DNA of 43,764 bases from Phycisphaerae bacterium. GTDB taxonomy: Bacteria; Planctomycetota; Phycisphaerae; UBA1845; Fen-1342. Numbering within the stretch: the first letter of the stretch is position 1; each line of letters starts with the position of its first letter. Shown here piece by piece: positions 1 to 8,879 of the stretch. The position numbers and the translations under genes are program-made. The notes under the pieces were generated by a model. The model did not search any database, was not told the origin of the DNA, and saw only the letters and a program-made list of their open reading frames with translations. The DNA is taken from the NCBI GenBank assembly GCA_017999985.1, contig JAGNKU010000023.1, positions 1 to 43,764 on the forward strand, in the 5' to 3' direction.

Positions 1-11
1 TGACCATCCGT

Positions 12-61
12 GGCCTCCTGTGCGGGTGATGTTGTCAACACCACCATCTTCGCAGGAGGCC
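12..61. repeat. Long imperfect hairpin, possible terminator
   Basis: A 9-bp arm (GGCCTCCTG, 12-20) pairs perfectly with CAGGAGGCC (53-61). Inside, GGTGATGTTG is largely complementary to CAACACCACC, so the whole 50 bases can fold into one imperfect hairpin. There is no U-tract after it on the plus strand, only CTTTG. It may end transcription coming from the left, or be a dispersed intergenic element. Confidence 0.5.
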
Positions 62-65
62 CACC

Positions 66-134
66 TTTGCGCAAATGCACGTAAGTGCGCTGGGCACAAG
101 CACTTATAGATTATCTAAATGCCATTCTAGAATG
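66..134. repeat. Cluster of three short palindromes
   Basis: Three inverted repeats follow each other: TTTGCGCAAA (66-75, perfect), TAAGTGC (82-88) paired with GCACTTA (100-106), and CATTCTAGAATG (123-134, perfect 12 bp). They lie in a locally AT-rich stretch. They could be operator sites or relics of a mobile element. No gene is attached to them inside the window. Confidence 0.5.
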
Positions 135-542
135 TCCCGATTACTGGGGCTCGGTCGTTCCAGGTCGAGACCTCATTCTCGACTCGCTCAGGCGTCCACG
201 GGCTTGCGCCCGAGGCTACTTCCACACGCCCCGCTGCGCGGGCTGGGAGGGAAGAGCGGGCAGGATGCGGTGGTTCCGGGGTCGAGACCCCGGGCTACAG
301 TCGTGCGCCCTGCGGGCGTTGAAGGGGAAGGCACCAAGGCATGGAGGCGAAGAGGGCCGGCCACACCAACGCGCGACTGCACCGGGCAGACATGGCCGTT
401 CGGCACCGTTCTCGCGCCGGACGGCCGTCATCGTCCGCGAGTGCGTGACGCGCGCAGCGGGCCGGCTCGGAAGCGGCCATGCCACACGCGGGTGAGGCGC
501 TTCTCGGCGTCCCAGGTCTACGCGCCGCGCCGCCCGGTCGGG

Positions 543-1865
543 TTAGCCTGGGCCGCCCAACAGGCTGCAAAACGCCTGCAAGTCTGCGAAGTCGACCACC
601 TGGCCACCGGCGACATTGCCCGGGGCACAGTCCCCGAGCGCCGCGTGGTCAGCGCACGCCTGGAGGCGCGCCAGGTCGCCAAGATCGACGTCGCCGTCTT
701 CGTCGTAGTCACCCGAGCCGATACCGAAATGCGGCAGGCGCAGCGCCGGATCGCCCAGCAGCACGAACATCTCGAAATAGTCGCGCGTGTGCTGGTGGTT
801 CGGCCCATAGTCCGGGTCCGCCAGCAGTCGATAACACGCCGCCTGCCACGCCGGCCCGACTTCCCACTCGTCATCGACGAAGAACGACTGGAAGAAGTAC
901 TTCTCGAGCCGGCGGACCGATTCCCAGGCCTCCGAGGGGGCGGACCAGATCAGGTCGGTCGTACCGATGTAAGCGGCCGCCCCCTTGTTCGGCTCGCGGA
1001 TCCAGAACTCGCCCAGCGTTTCACCATAGCTCCAGTTGAACTGCGCGGTCCCGCACGAGACCGCCAACACGACGCCGTACAGCCCCGCGTTTGAAAGCGC
1101 TTGTACGTTGGCCGTGTTGAACGCCGGGTCCCACCAGCTCGTAAAGCTGCTATGGCCGAAATACACCGTGAACAGCGCCCCAGCGTTCACGGCGGCGGTG
1201 ATCTGTGCCGTGCCGCCGCCCTGCGATGCGTAGACCTTCGTGCTCGTGAAGCCCGCCGGCGTGAGGTAGTTGGCGATCACCCAGTTGTGCGTCGGCTCCG
1301 CGCCGGTGCCGGCATCCGCGGTGGCCAGCATGGCCGCCCGCTGCACGTACGCGGGGTCGGCGAATTCCCCGCTTTCAACGAGCAGCGTCTTGGTCACCGC
1401 CGCCTGGAGCTGCGCGACCGTGTCGACCGCGAAGCGCCCGATCGATACTTCCGGGTACCAGTCCGCCGCGCCATCCATGCACGCGTACGGCAGATCCGTG
1501 GTCGCCGTGTGCCAGCCGCCGCCCTCCCAATGCGGGATGGTCGTCGCGGTGGACGGCGCGGTGGAGCTATCGCTGTCGCCCACGATCAGCACGTAACCCC
1601 GCCACGCCGGATCGTACCAGCCCTGGATGATCCCCCGAATCGTCTCCTTCGTTGTGCCCACCGGCACCGTGTAGACTATCACGTCCAGTCCCTGGGCGAC
1701 CCGTGCTGCGGCGAGTTGGGCCACCGCCGCGCTGCCGCCGAAGTCCTGCGCCGCCACGATCAAGTACCGGCCGGAGCGTGCCTCGACATTCACGGCCAGC
1801 ACCCCGAACGCAAACACCGCCACCCATGCCCAGCAGCCGCCCCGCCGCCGTATCGTGGTGTACAT
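543..1865 (-). CDS. Secreted gingipain-like C25 cysteine protease with dockerin-like tail
   Basis: The product is 440 aa. Residues 1-28 form a signal peptide (basic MYTTIRRR, then a hydrophobic stretch ending near VEA). The body matches peptidase family C25: LPYACMDGAADWYPEVSIGRF near 125-145, a catalytic His in YFGHSS (H238), and a catalytic Cys in AVSCG (C271) after a hydrophobic strand. The C25 end motif FVLLGDPALRL follows. The last ~57 residues contain GDYDEDGDVDLGDL and a weaker second DFADLQAF copy, a divergent dockerin-like pair of calcium loops. The start at 1865 is chosen because GAGAGG lies 9 nt upstream and the signal peptide begins there; the frame stays open further upstream. 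The protein probably cuts extracellular proteins or matures other exported proteins. It has no gingipain adhesin region, and its target is unknown. It is divergent from the sugar operon. Confidence 0.85.
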   Translation of the reverse strand: MYTTIRRRGGCWAWVAVFAFGVLAVNVEARSGRYLIVAAQDFGGSAAVAQLAAARVAQGLDVIVYTVPVGTTKETIRGIIQGWYDPAWRGYVLIVGDSDSSTAPSTATTIPHWEGGGWHTATTDLPYACMDGAADWYPEVSIGRFAVDTVAQLQAAVTKTLLVESGEFADPAYVQRAAMLATADAGTGAEPTHNWVIANYLTPAGFTSTKVYASQGGGTAQITAAVNAGALFTVYFGHSSFTSWWDPAFNTANVQALSNAGLYGVVLAVSCGTAQFNWSYGETLGEFWIREPNKGAAAYIGTTDLIWSAPSEAWESVRRLEKYFFQSFFVDDEWEVGPAWQAACYRLLADPDYGPNHQHTRDYFEMFVLLGDPALRLPHFGIGSGDYDEDGDVDLGDLARLQACADHAALGDCAPGNVAGGQVVDFADLQAFCSLLGGPG

Positions 1866-2101
1866 CGTGGTTCGCCTCTCCCGGATTCCCGTCCGGCACC
1901 CCCATGCACCGGTCCGTCCCCGGCCGTGTTCCCTCGCACGGCCGCGAGCCAGCACTCTACGTCTCACCCTACCACAAGCGGGCTGCCCGCTGCAACGCCT
2001 TCACGACAGCCCGGGCGTCGTTGCATGGTCACGCGCGCCGCAGCGTTAGGTTATCATGTGCGGCACGATCGACCTGACCGTTCATGCGGAGGAGATGCGC
2101 A
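1866..2101. promoter_or_regulatory. Divergent intergenic region between C25 protease and sugar ABC operon
   Basis: This 236-bp gap must carry promoters for both directions. On the plus strand TATCAT at 2052-2057 is a fair -10 candidate about 45 nt before the start of the binding-protein gene, but no good -35 is seen at the right spacing. No operator palindrome stands out. Confidence 0.35.
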
Positions 2102-3133
2102 ATGACTCGATGCTTGCTGCTGTGCGCCCTCGTGGCGGCCATCTGGGGTTGTGAGCGACCGACGCCACCGAGCAGCGCCGGGGCAACGCAGCCAGCCGGT
2201 CCGGGTACCAGCACTCAGCCCAGTCAGGCCAAGCTGCGCATCGCGGTCATTCCAAAGGGCACCACGCACGATTTCTGGAAGTCCGTCCACGCCGGTGCCA
2301 TCAAGGCAGGCCGCGAACTGGGCGACGTCGAGGTCATCTTTCGCGGACCCGAGAAGGAGGACGACCGCGAGCAGCAGGTCTCACTCGTCCAGAACTTCAT
2401 CAGCGGCCGGATCGACGCGATCGTCCTCGCACCCCTCGACGACAAGGCCCTGGTCCCGGCCGCCCGGCAGGCCATGGCGGCACAGATCCCGGTCGTGATC
2501 ATCGATTCCGCCCTGGCCGGCGAGGCTGGCCACGATTTCGTCAGTTTCGCCGCCACGAACAACTACCAGGGCGGCGTGCTGGCCGGCGAGCGCATGGGTG
2601 CGCTACTCGCCGGCAAGGGCCGTGTGCTGCTGCTGCGCTACCAGGAAGGCTCGGCGAGCACCACCGATCGCGAACGCGGCTTCACGGAGGCCCTGACCAA
2701 GTTCCCGGGCATCGAGTTGGTCGATCGCAAGCGCTACGCCGGCCCGACGCGCGCGACCGCGCAGGAGGCCGCCGAGAATCTGCTCACCGCCGACAGCAAC
2801 GTCGCCGGCGTCTTCTGCCCCAACGAGTCCTCCACCTTCGGCATGTTGCTCGCGCTGCGCAGCCGCGGACTGACGGGCAAGCTCAAGTTCGTCGGCTTCG
2901 ATGCAAGCCCCGGCCTGGTCGAGGCGCTGGGCAAGGGCGAGCTCGACGGCCTGGTCGTGCAGAATCCTATGAAGATGGGCTACGTCGGCGTGAAGACGGC
3001 TGTCGATCATATCCGCGGACAGACCGTCCCACCGCTGCAGGACACTGGGGTCGTCCTCGTGACGCCGGAGACCATGAAGCGGCCGGAGTACCAGGAACTG
3101 CTGGCGCCGGACCTGTCCAGTTACCTGAAATGA
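2102..3133 (+). CDS. Sugar ABC transporter substrate-binding lipoprotein
   Basis: The product is 343 aa. The start at 2102 is preceded by GGAGGAG at 7 nt spacing and gives a lipoprotein signal peptide with lipobox AIWGC (C17), followed by a Pro/Ser/Thr linker. From residue ~40 it follows the periplasmic sugar-binding fold of ribose/galactose-type proteins (Peripla_BP_4): IAVIPKGTTHDFWKSVHAGA, then DAIVLAPLDDKALVPA, PVVIIDSAL, TNNYQGGVLAGERM, FCPNESSTFGML, KFVGFDASPGLVEAL and VVQNPMKMGYVGVK. This is the complete, usual length for the family. It captures a carbohydrate outside the cytoplasmic membrane and delivers it to the permease at 5909-6985. It is the first gene of the operon, followed by a Fic gene after 122 bp. 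The sugar cannot be told from sequence. Confidence 0.9.
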   Translation: MTRCLLLCALVAAIWGCERPTPPSSAGATQPAGPGTSTQPSQAKLRIAVIPKGTTHDFWKSVHAGAIKAGRELGDVEVIFRGPEKEDDREQQVSLVQNFISGRIDAIVLAPLDDKALVPAARQAMAAQIPVVIIDSALAGEAGHDFVSFAATNNYQGGVLAGERMGALLAGKGRVLLLRYQEGSASTTDRERGFTEALTKFPGIELVDRKRYAGPTRATAQEAAENLLTADSNVAGVFCPNESSTFGMLLALRSRGLTGKLKFVGFDASPGLVEALGKGELDGLVVQNPMKMGYVGVKTAVDHIRGQTVPPLQDTGVVLVTPETMKRPEYQELLAPDLSSYLK

Positions 3134-3183
3134 AACACCAACCGCCCGCTCCTTTTGAAACCGCACTTGCAATGCGCGCCGAT

Positions 3184-3215
3184 CTTTGAAAGAATATCAC
3201 TCTGAAGTTTCAAAG
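3184..3215. promoter_or_regulatory. AT-rich inverted repeat upstream of the Fic gene
   Basis: CTTTGAAA (3184-3191) and TTTCAAAG (3208-3215) are perfect 8-bp arms around a 16-nt spacer. A related CTTTTGAAA lies at 3152-3160. The block stands out as AT-rich in GC-rich DNA, 40 nt before the Fic start. It may be an operator for the winged-helix end of the Fic protein, or a weak hairpin between the first gene and the rest of the operon. It lacks the G/C-rich stem and U-tract of a good terminator. Confidence 0.45.
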
Positions 3216-3255
3216 GTGTCCGCGCCGGCCGCGGCGCGCAGCCCGGGATACACGG

Positions 3256-4410
3256 ATGGACCCAAGTGAATTAAAGTCTGCCGCCGCCGGTCGGGCAGTA
3301 CGCGTTCCCGCCGGCTACTGGGCCTTTCTCCCGGCCCCGCTGCCGCCGGAACTGCGCTATGATGCCCAGCTCGTGCTGCGCCTTTCCCAAGCGGATGCGG
3401 CCCTGAGTGAGCTTTCCGGCCTCGGCCGACACCTGCCCAACCCGCATCTGCTCATCGCGCCCTACGTGCAGCGTGAGGCCGTCCTTTCCTCCCGCATCGA
3501 AGGTACCAAGACCAACCTGTCCGAGCTCCTCCGCGAGCAAGTGCAGCCCGACCCGGCACTCGGACAGTCACAGGATGTTCGCGAGGTGCGCAATTACGTC
3601 CGCGCGCTCGAACTCGGTATCCGGCGCCTACCGAAACTGCCGCTCAGCCTGCGGCTGGTCCGTGAAATACACGCCGAGCTGATGCATGGCGTGCGCGGCG
3701 GTCAGGCCACGCCCGGCGAGTTCCGGCGCTCACAAAACTGGATCGGCCCACCCGGTAGTACGCCCGCCACCGCGACGTATGTTCCCCCGCCGCCGAGTGA
3801 ACTCATGCCCGCGCTTGGCGCGTGGGAGAAGTTCGTGCGCCGCCGGGACGTGTGGCCCGATCTCGTGCAATGCGCTCTCATGCACGAGCAATTCGAGGCC
3901 ATCCATCCGTTCCTCGACGGCAACGGACGCGTCGGCCGGCTGCTGATCACACTGTTTCTCATGGAGCGCGGGCGTCTCTCCCAGCCCCTGCTCTACCTCT
4001 CCGCCTTCTTCGAAGCCCATCGGCAGGAGTACTACCGCCACTTGCAGGCCGTGCGCACCGACGGGGACTGGGCTGGCTGGATTGGGTATTTCCTGCACGG
4101 CGTCGCGGAGACGGCACGGGAGGCAGTCCAGCGTGCCGGCGTCTTGATGGACCTGCGTGAGAAGTATCGCCAGCGGCTTCGCGCGCACGCGAAGGCTCTG
4201 GCGCTGCTGGATGAGCTCTTCATCAACCCATACGTGACCGTCGCCCGCGCGGCGAAACTGCTGAAGACCTCGAACCCCACCGCGCGCAAGGCCGTCGAAC
4301 GCCTGCGGGCTATCGAGATGCTGACGGAAACCACCGGCCGCGCCTGGGGACGCGTGTACCTCGCGCGCCCCATCCTGCGAGCGATCGAGCGGCCGGCGAA
4401 AGCAGAATGA
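3256..4410 (+). CDS. Fic family protein with N-terminal inhibitory helix and C-terminal winged helix
   Basis: The product is 384 aa. The Fic active-site loop is intact: HPFLDGNGRVGR at 217-228, matching HPFx(D/E)GNGRxxR with catalytic H217. Residues 78-83 read SSRIEG, which fits the inhibitory motif (S/T)xxxE(G/N), so the protein is a self-inhibited class II Fic enzyme with a Fic_N region. Family members transfer AMP (sometimes other phosphate groups) from nucleotides to target hydroxyls. The last ~90 residues (VTVARAAKLLKTSNPTARKAVERL) look like a winged helix-turn-helix, common in this subgroup. It lies between the binding protein and the ATPase of a sugar importer, and its stop overlaps the ATPase start (ATGA). 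Translational coupling is likely. The ribosome site is weak (CGGGA). No antitoxin gene is seen. The target is unknown. Confidence 0.9.
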   Translation: MDPSELKSAAAGRAVRVPAGYWAFLPAPLPPELRYDAQLVLRLSQADAALSELSGLGRHLPNPHLLIAPYVQREAVLSSRIEGTKTNLSELLREQVQPDPALGQSQDVREVRNYVRALELGIRRLPKLPLSLRLVREIHAELMHGVRGGQATPGEFRRSQNWIGPPGSTPATATYVPPPPSELMPALGAWEKFVRRRDVWPDLVQCALMHEQFEAIHPFLDGNGRVGRLLITLFLMERGRLSQPLLYLSAFFEAHRQEYYRHLQAVRTDGDWAGWIGYFLHGVAETAREAVQRAGVLMDLREKYRQRLRAHAKALALLDELFINPYVTVARAAKLLKTSNPTARKAVERLRAIEMLTETTGRAWGRVYLARPILRAIERPAKAE

Positions 4411-5908
4411 TGGACACGCCGCGACTGGAAATGCATCGGGTCTGCAAGCGTTTCGGCGCGACCGCCGCTTTGACCGATGTCGACCTCGTGGTCCACGCCG
4501 GCGAAGTTCATGCCCTGATCGGTGAGAATGGCGCGGGCAAGTCAACGCTGATGAAGATTCTTGCCGGCGCCTTGCGGCCCGACGCCGGACACATCCGTCT
4601 CGACGGCGGGCCGTTCACGCCGGCCAACCCCCTCGCCGCGCGCATCGCCGGCGTCGCCATGATCTACCAGGAGCTGAACCTCGCCCCCCACTTGACCGTC
4701 GAGGGGAACATCACTCTCGGAGCCGAGAAACACTGGGCCGGCCTCATCCGCCACGCCGCCCACCGCCGCCGGATCGCCGACATCTTCCGGCGCCTCGGCC
4801 GCCCGGACCTGCGCCCCGAAACGCCCGTCCGGCGACTCTCCTCCGCGGAGCGGCAGCTCGTCGAAATCGCCCGCGCGCTGCTCACCGAGGCCCGCGTCCT
4901 CGTCATGGACGAGCCCACCAGCAGCCTCGGCCTCGCGGACATCGAGCAGCTCTTTGCCGTCATCGACCGTCTGCGGGCTGACGGCGTCGCCATCGTCTAC
5001 ATCTCGCACTTCCTCGAAGAAGTGCAGCGCGTTGCCCAGCGCTACACCGTGTTGCGCGACGGACGCAACGTCGGCAGCGGCGCCATGGCCAATGTGACGC
5101 TCAGCCAAATCGTCGAACTGATGATCGGCCGGCGACTCACGGAGTTGTTTCCGCAGGTACCGCACGAGCCCGGCTCGCCGATCCTCGAAATCCGCGCGCT
5201 GACCGGACAGCGGCTGCCCATCAGTGCCAACCTCACGCTGCAGCGCGGCGAAATCCTCGGCCTCGCGGGACTCGTCGGCGCTGGCCGCACGGAACTGCTT
5301 CGCTGCCTCTTCGCGCTCGCCCCGGTGAAACGCGGCGAAGTACGCATTGCCCAGTTGGCCGCCGGCAAGCACACGCCCGCCGCGCGCCTCCAAGAAGGTG
5401 TCGGCCTGCTCAGTGAAGACCGCCAGACCGAGGGCCTCGCGCTCGCGCGCTCGGTCGCCGACAACATCCTGCTCAGCCGCCTCGCGTCCGTCGCCCGCTG
5501 GGGCTGGATCAACCCGCGTGCCTTGCACCGCACTGCCGCCGGCTGGATCCAACGCCTCGACATTCGCGCTCGCAACCCCCGTCAACGCGTCCGCGACCTC
5601 TCCGGCGGCAACCAGCAGAAGGCCGCGCTGGCGCGTCTGCTGCACCACGGCGTCGATGTGCTGCTGCTCGACGAACCCACGCGCGGCATCGACGTCGCCA
5701 GCAAGGCCCAGATTTACCAGCTCATCGGCGAACTCGCCGCCCGCGGCAAGGCCATCCTGGTCGTCAGCAGCTACATCCCGGAACTGCTCGGCATCTGCGA
5801 CCGCATCGCCGTCATGCACCGCGGCCGGCTCGGCCCGCCGCGCCCCGCGCGCGACTGGACCGAGCACACCCTCATGAGCGTCGCCGCCAGCGGCAAGGAG
5901 TTGACCCC

Positions 5909-5912
<4 letters not shown>
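4407..5912 (+). CDS. Sugar ABC transporter ATP-binding protein, two ABC domains
   Basis: The product is 501 aa, the usual size for RbsA/MglA-type proteins. Domain 1 has Walker A GENGAGKST (39-47), signature LSSAERQ (~143) and Walker B VLVMDEPTSS (~164). Domain 2 has the degenerate P-loop typical of this family, GLVGAGRTE (~288), signature LSGGNQQ (~398) and LLLDEPTRGID (~419). It powers import through the permease encoded next. The ATG at 4407 overlaps the Fic stop by 4 nt; a second ATG follows at once (4410). It also overlaps the permease start by 4 nt, so the three are tightly coupled. The second-domain P-loop is always degenerate in this family, so that is not a defect. Confidence 0.95.
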
Positions 5913-6985
<1,073 letters not shown>

Positions 6986-7020
6986 CTCCCCTCCCTTCCA
7001 GGAAGGGGCCGGGGGAGGGT
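6986..7020. repeat. GC-rich hairpin repeat, copy 1
   Basis: CCCCTCCC...GGGGGAGGG is an imperfect inverted repeat around a CCAGG centre, starting at the base after the permease stop. A closely related element follows the kinase stop (8024-8057). Such CCCTCCC/GGGAGGG hairpins are familiar as dispersed intergenic repeats in planctomycetes. It may attenuate or stabilise the operon mRNA. Confidence 0.65.
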
Positions 7021-7073
7021 AGAAGACAGCAGCGCCGATCGCCCGTGCTGCCGACCGACTCGAAAGGACGCCC

Positions 7074-8018
7074 ATGCACGACATCCTCATCATCGGCATC
7101 GCCACCGTGGACGCCATCGGTCGCCCCATCGACGCGTTTCCCAGCCCCGGCGGCCTGCGGTTCTTCGACCGGCTTACCATGAGCACCGGCGGCAACGCCA
7201 TCAATTGCTCCATCGCCCTGGCCAAGCTCGGCGTCCCCTGCGACACCATCGCCCGCGTCGGCACCGACATGCTCGGCGATTACGTCGTCGCGGAGCTGGC
7301 GCGGCACGGCATCGGCACCGCCGGCATCGTCCGCGACCCGGACGCCAGCACGTCGTTCACCTTCGCGTGCGTGGCCTCCACCGGCGAGCGCTGCTTCTTT
7401 CACACCATGGGGGCCGATGCGCGTATCTGCGCCGACGACGTGCCCGCGGTTGCGCTCCGGGGCCGCAAGCTCGTTTTCCTGACCGGCACCATGGTGATGG
7501 AAACACTCGATGGCCCGCAGACCGCGGAAGTGCTCGCCGCCGCCCGGGCCGCCGGCGCGCGGACGCTGCTTGATACCGTCTTCGTCGAGTCCATCCCGCA
7601 ATCCGAATGGCAGCGGCGTGTCCTGCCTGCGCTGCGCCACTGCGATTACTTCATTCCTTCACACCCGGAGGCCCGCGCCATCACCGGCCTGGATGATCTC
7701 TCCGCCATCGCCCGCAATTTCCAAGCCTGCGGCGCCCGCAACGTCGTCATCAAGTGCGACGCGCAGGGCGCGTTCTGCCGCGACGCCGCCGGCCACGAGG
7801 AACGCGTGCCCGCCTTCCGTGTTCCACACGTCGTGGACACGACCGGCGCCGGCGACTGCTGGAGCGCCGGCTTTCTCACCGGCCTGCACCAGAACCTCCC
7901 CATGGCCGCCGCCGCCCGTCTCGGCAACGCCGTCGCCGCCCACGGCATTCAGGCCGCAGGTGCCACCGCCGGCGTCAAGCCGCTCGCGGAAATCCAGCGT
8001 TTCGCCGAGCGCGGCTGA
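7074..8018 (+). CDS. PfkB family carbohydrate kinase
   Basis: The product is 314 aa, with AAAGGA as ribosome site. N-terminal motif: GIATVDAIGRPIDAFP. Sugar-binding motif: STGGNAINCSIALAKLGVPC near 41-60. PfkB signature 2 is DTTGAGDCWSAGFLTGL, with the anion hole GAGD (258-261) and presumed catalytic base D261. All are intact, so this is an active ATP-dependent kinase of the ribokinase superfamily. As the last gene of the importer operon it probably phosphorylates the imported sugar or a derived sugar acid. Substrate specificity cannot be read from the sequence. It converges on the minus-strand gene ending at 8082. Confidence 0.92.
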   Translation: MHDILIIGIATVDAIGRPIDAFPSPGGLRFFDRLTMSTGGNAINCSIALAKLGVPCDTIARVGTDMLGDYVVAELARHGIGTAGIVRDPDASTSFTFACVASTGERCFFHTMGADARICADDVPAVALRGRKLVFLTGTMVMETLDGPQTAEVLAAARAAGARTLLDTVFVESIPQSEWQRRVLPALRHCDYFIPSHPEARAITGLDDLSAIARNFQACGARNVVIKCDAQGAFCRDAAGHEERVPAFRVPHVVDTTGAGDCWSAGFLTGLHQNLPMAAAARLGNAVAAHGIQAAGATAGVKPLAEIQRFAERG

Positions 8019-8023
8019 CGCAT

Positions 8024-8057
8024 GCCCCCCTCCCTCGCAGGGCGGCAGGGGGAGGGT
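8024..8057. repeat. GC-rich hairpin repeat, copy 2
   Basis: CCCCCCTCCC...GGGGGAGGGT lies 5 nt after the kinase stop and between two convergent genes. It shares the layout CCCTCCCT-nn-CAGG-n-GGGGGAGGGT with the element at 6986-7020. It probably belongs to the same dispersed family and could serve as a bidirectional terminator, though it has no U-tract. Confidence 0.6.
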
Positions 8058-8081
8058 CAGGGCAGCAGGCGAGTCAGTTAC

Positions 8082-8801
8082 TCACCTTCCCACGCGCAGC
8101 GCCCGTATCTCATACGGCTTGAATTCCGCCGTGATTGTCCGCCCGGCCACCGTGACCTTACCAGCTTTCTGCCACGCGCGCTCCAGGAAGTCGTTCTCAA
8201 TCGCGCTCTGCACCGCGAACCCCAGTGTGATCGTCGCCATCACGGTCTGTCCGGCGCACTCGTACGCGCGAATGATGAAGTCGTCGTTATCCTCGGCGCA
8301 TTTCACCGCCGTCACAATGATGTTGGCGGGCGCCGCCTCACAACCCGACCACGCGGATGGCAGTGTCCCGCCCTCCGGCGCCGTCTCCAGCACCAATACA
8401 TCGAGCGGCCGATTGAACGCCCATGCCGCCCGCGCCGTCGCCGCCTTGTCCAGCGGCCCCGTGTGCGGCACCGCCGCGTAGCGCATGTGATGCGTGCCCA
8501 CGTCCGGCTGCGGGTCAGGATCATACGAGCTGCGCAGTGGTGTCAGCCGCACGACGCCGTCCTTCACGTCGTAGCCGTGCTTGCAGTCGTTCAGCACACT
8601 AACGCCACGCTGCGCATCGCTGAGCGCGCCGCACAGCCCATACGTGGTCGCCGCCGCAACCACCTGCTCGACAACGAACTGGGCCGCCGCCTTCTGCACA
8701 TCCGTAAGCTCCGCATCGCCATCCCCCGCCGGTGGCACGCAACCCCCCACCGACAACATCGACCCGACCAGCGGCAGCGCAAGCACCGAATTCCGTGACA
8801 T
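8082..8801 (-). CDS. Lipoprotein leader fused to the C-terminal end of a GH38 alpha-mannosidase
   Basis: The product is 239 aa. The start at 8801 has GGAGG 8 nt upstream and gives a lipoprotein signal peptide with C21 (SVGGC). Residues ~25-60 are an Ala/Val-rich helix. From about residue 63 the sequence is the distal beta-domain of family 38 alpha-mannosidases: LSDAQRGVSVLNDCKHGYDV, RLTPLRSSYDPDP, DVGTHHMRYAAVPH, AFNRPL, DDFIIRAYE and FKPYEIRALRV, in the order known from whole enzymes. The ~800 residues carrying the catalytic and zinc sites are absent. The frame is intact with normal composition. It may be a gene remnant rescued by an in-frame deletion, or a domain put to a new use. It cannot have mannosidase activity. 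The GH38 match is a confident reading; the origin is inference. Confidence 0.8.
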   Translation of the reverse strand: MSRNSVLALPLVGSMLSVGGCVPPAGDGDAELTDVQKAAAQFVVEQVVAAATTYGLCGALSDAQRGVSVLNDCKHGYDVKDGVVRLTPLRSSYDPDPQPDVGTHHMRYAAVPHTGPLDKAATARAAWAFNRPLDVLVLETAPEGGTLPSAWSGCEAAPANIIVTAVKCAEDNDDFIIRAYECAGQTVMATITLGFAVQSAIENDFLERAWQKAGKVTVAGRTITAEFKPYEIRALRVGR

Positions 8802-8879
8802 GGTGCATCCTCCGGAGACATGAACCTGATCGTCCAGCACCGGCCGCACCGTAACCGCCCGCGCGGACCCGGCAACCGC

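Larger units (their letters stand above)
1..542. other. Intergenic region without a credible gene
   Basis: No frame here has a start, ribosome binding site and protein-like composition together. The open frames are Arg/Pro-rich GC artefacts, and those reaching past 543 run antisense to the C25 protease gene. The left 140 bases are comparatively AT-rich and hold several inverted repeats, described separately. The motif GGTCGAGACC occurs near 164 and again, longer, as GGGGTCGAGACCCC near 281. The downstream half is very GC-rich with no recognisable signal. This is probably the 3' flank of the C25 gene (read leftwards) plus the end of a unit lying outside the window. Confidence 0.6.

Noticed and set aside
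12..61. attC-like integron site
   Set aside because: The imperfect hairpin is suggestive, but there are no core GTTRRRY-type ends, no repeated cassettes and no integrase in the window.
75..1094. Long plus-strand open frame opposite the C25 protease
   Set aside because: Arg/Pro/Ala-rich composition without ribosome site or domain; it mirrors a gene with clear catalytic motifs on the other strand.
3256..4410. Fic protein as the toxin of a toxin-antitoxin pair
   Set aside because: It has its own inhibitory motif (SSRIEG) and no small partner gene; class II Fic proteins need no separate antitoxin.
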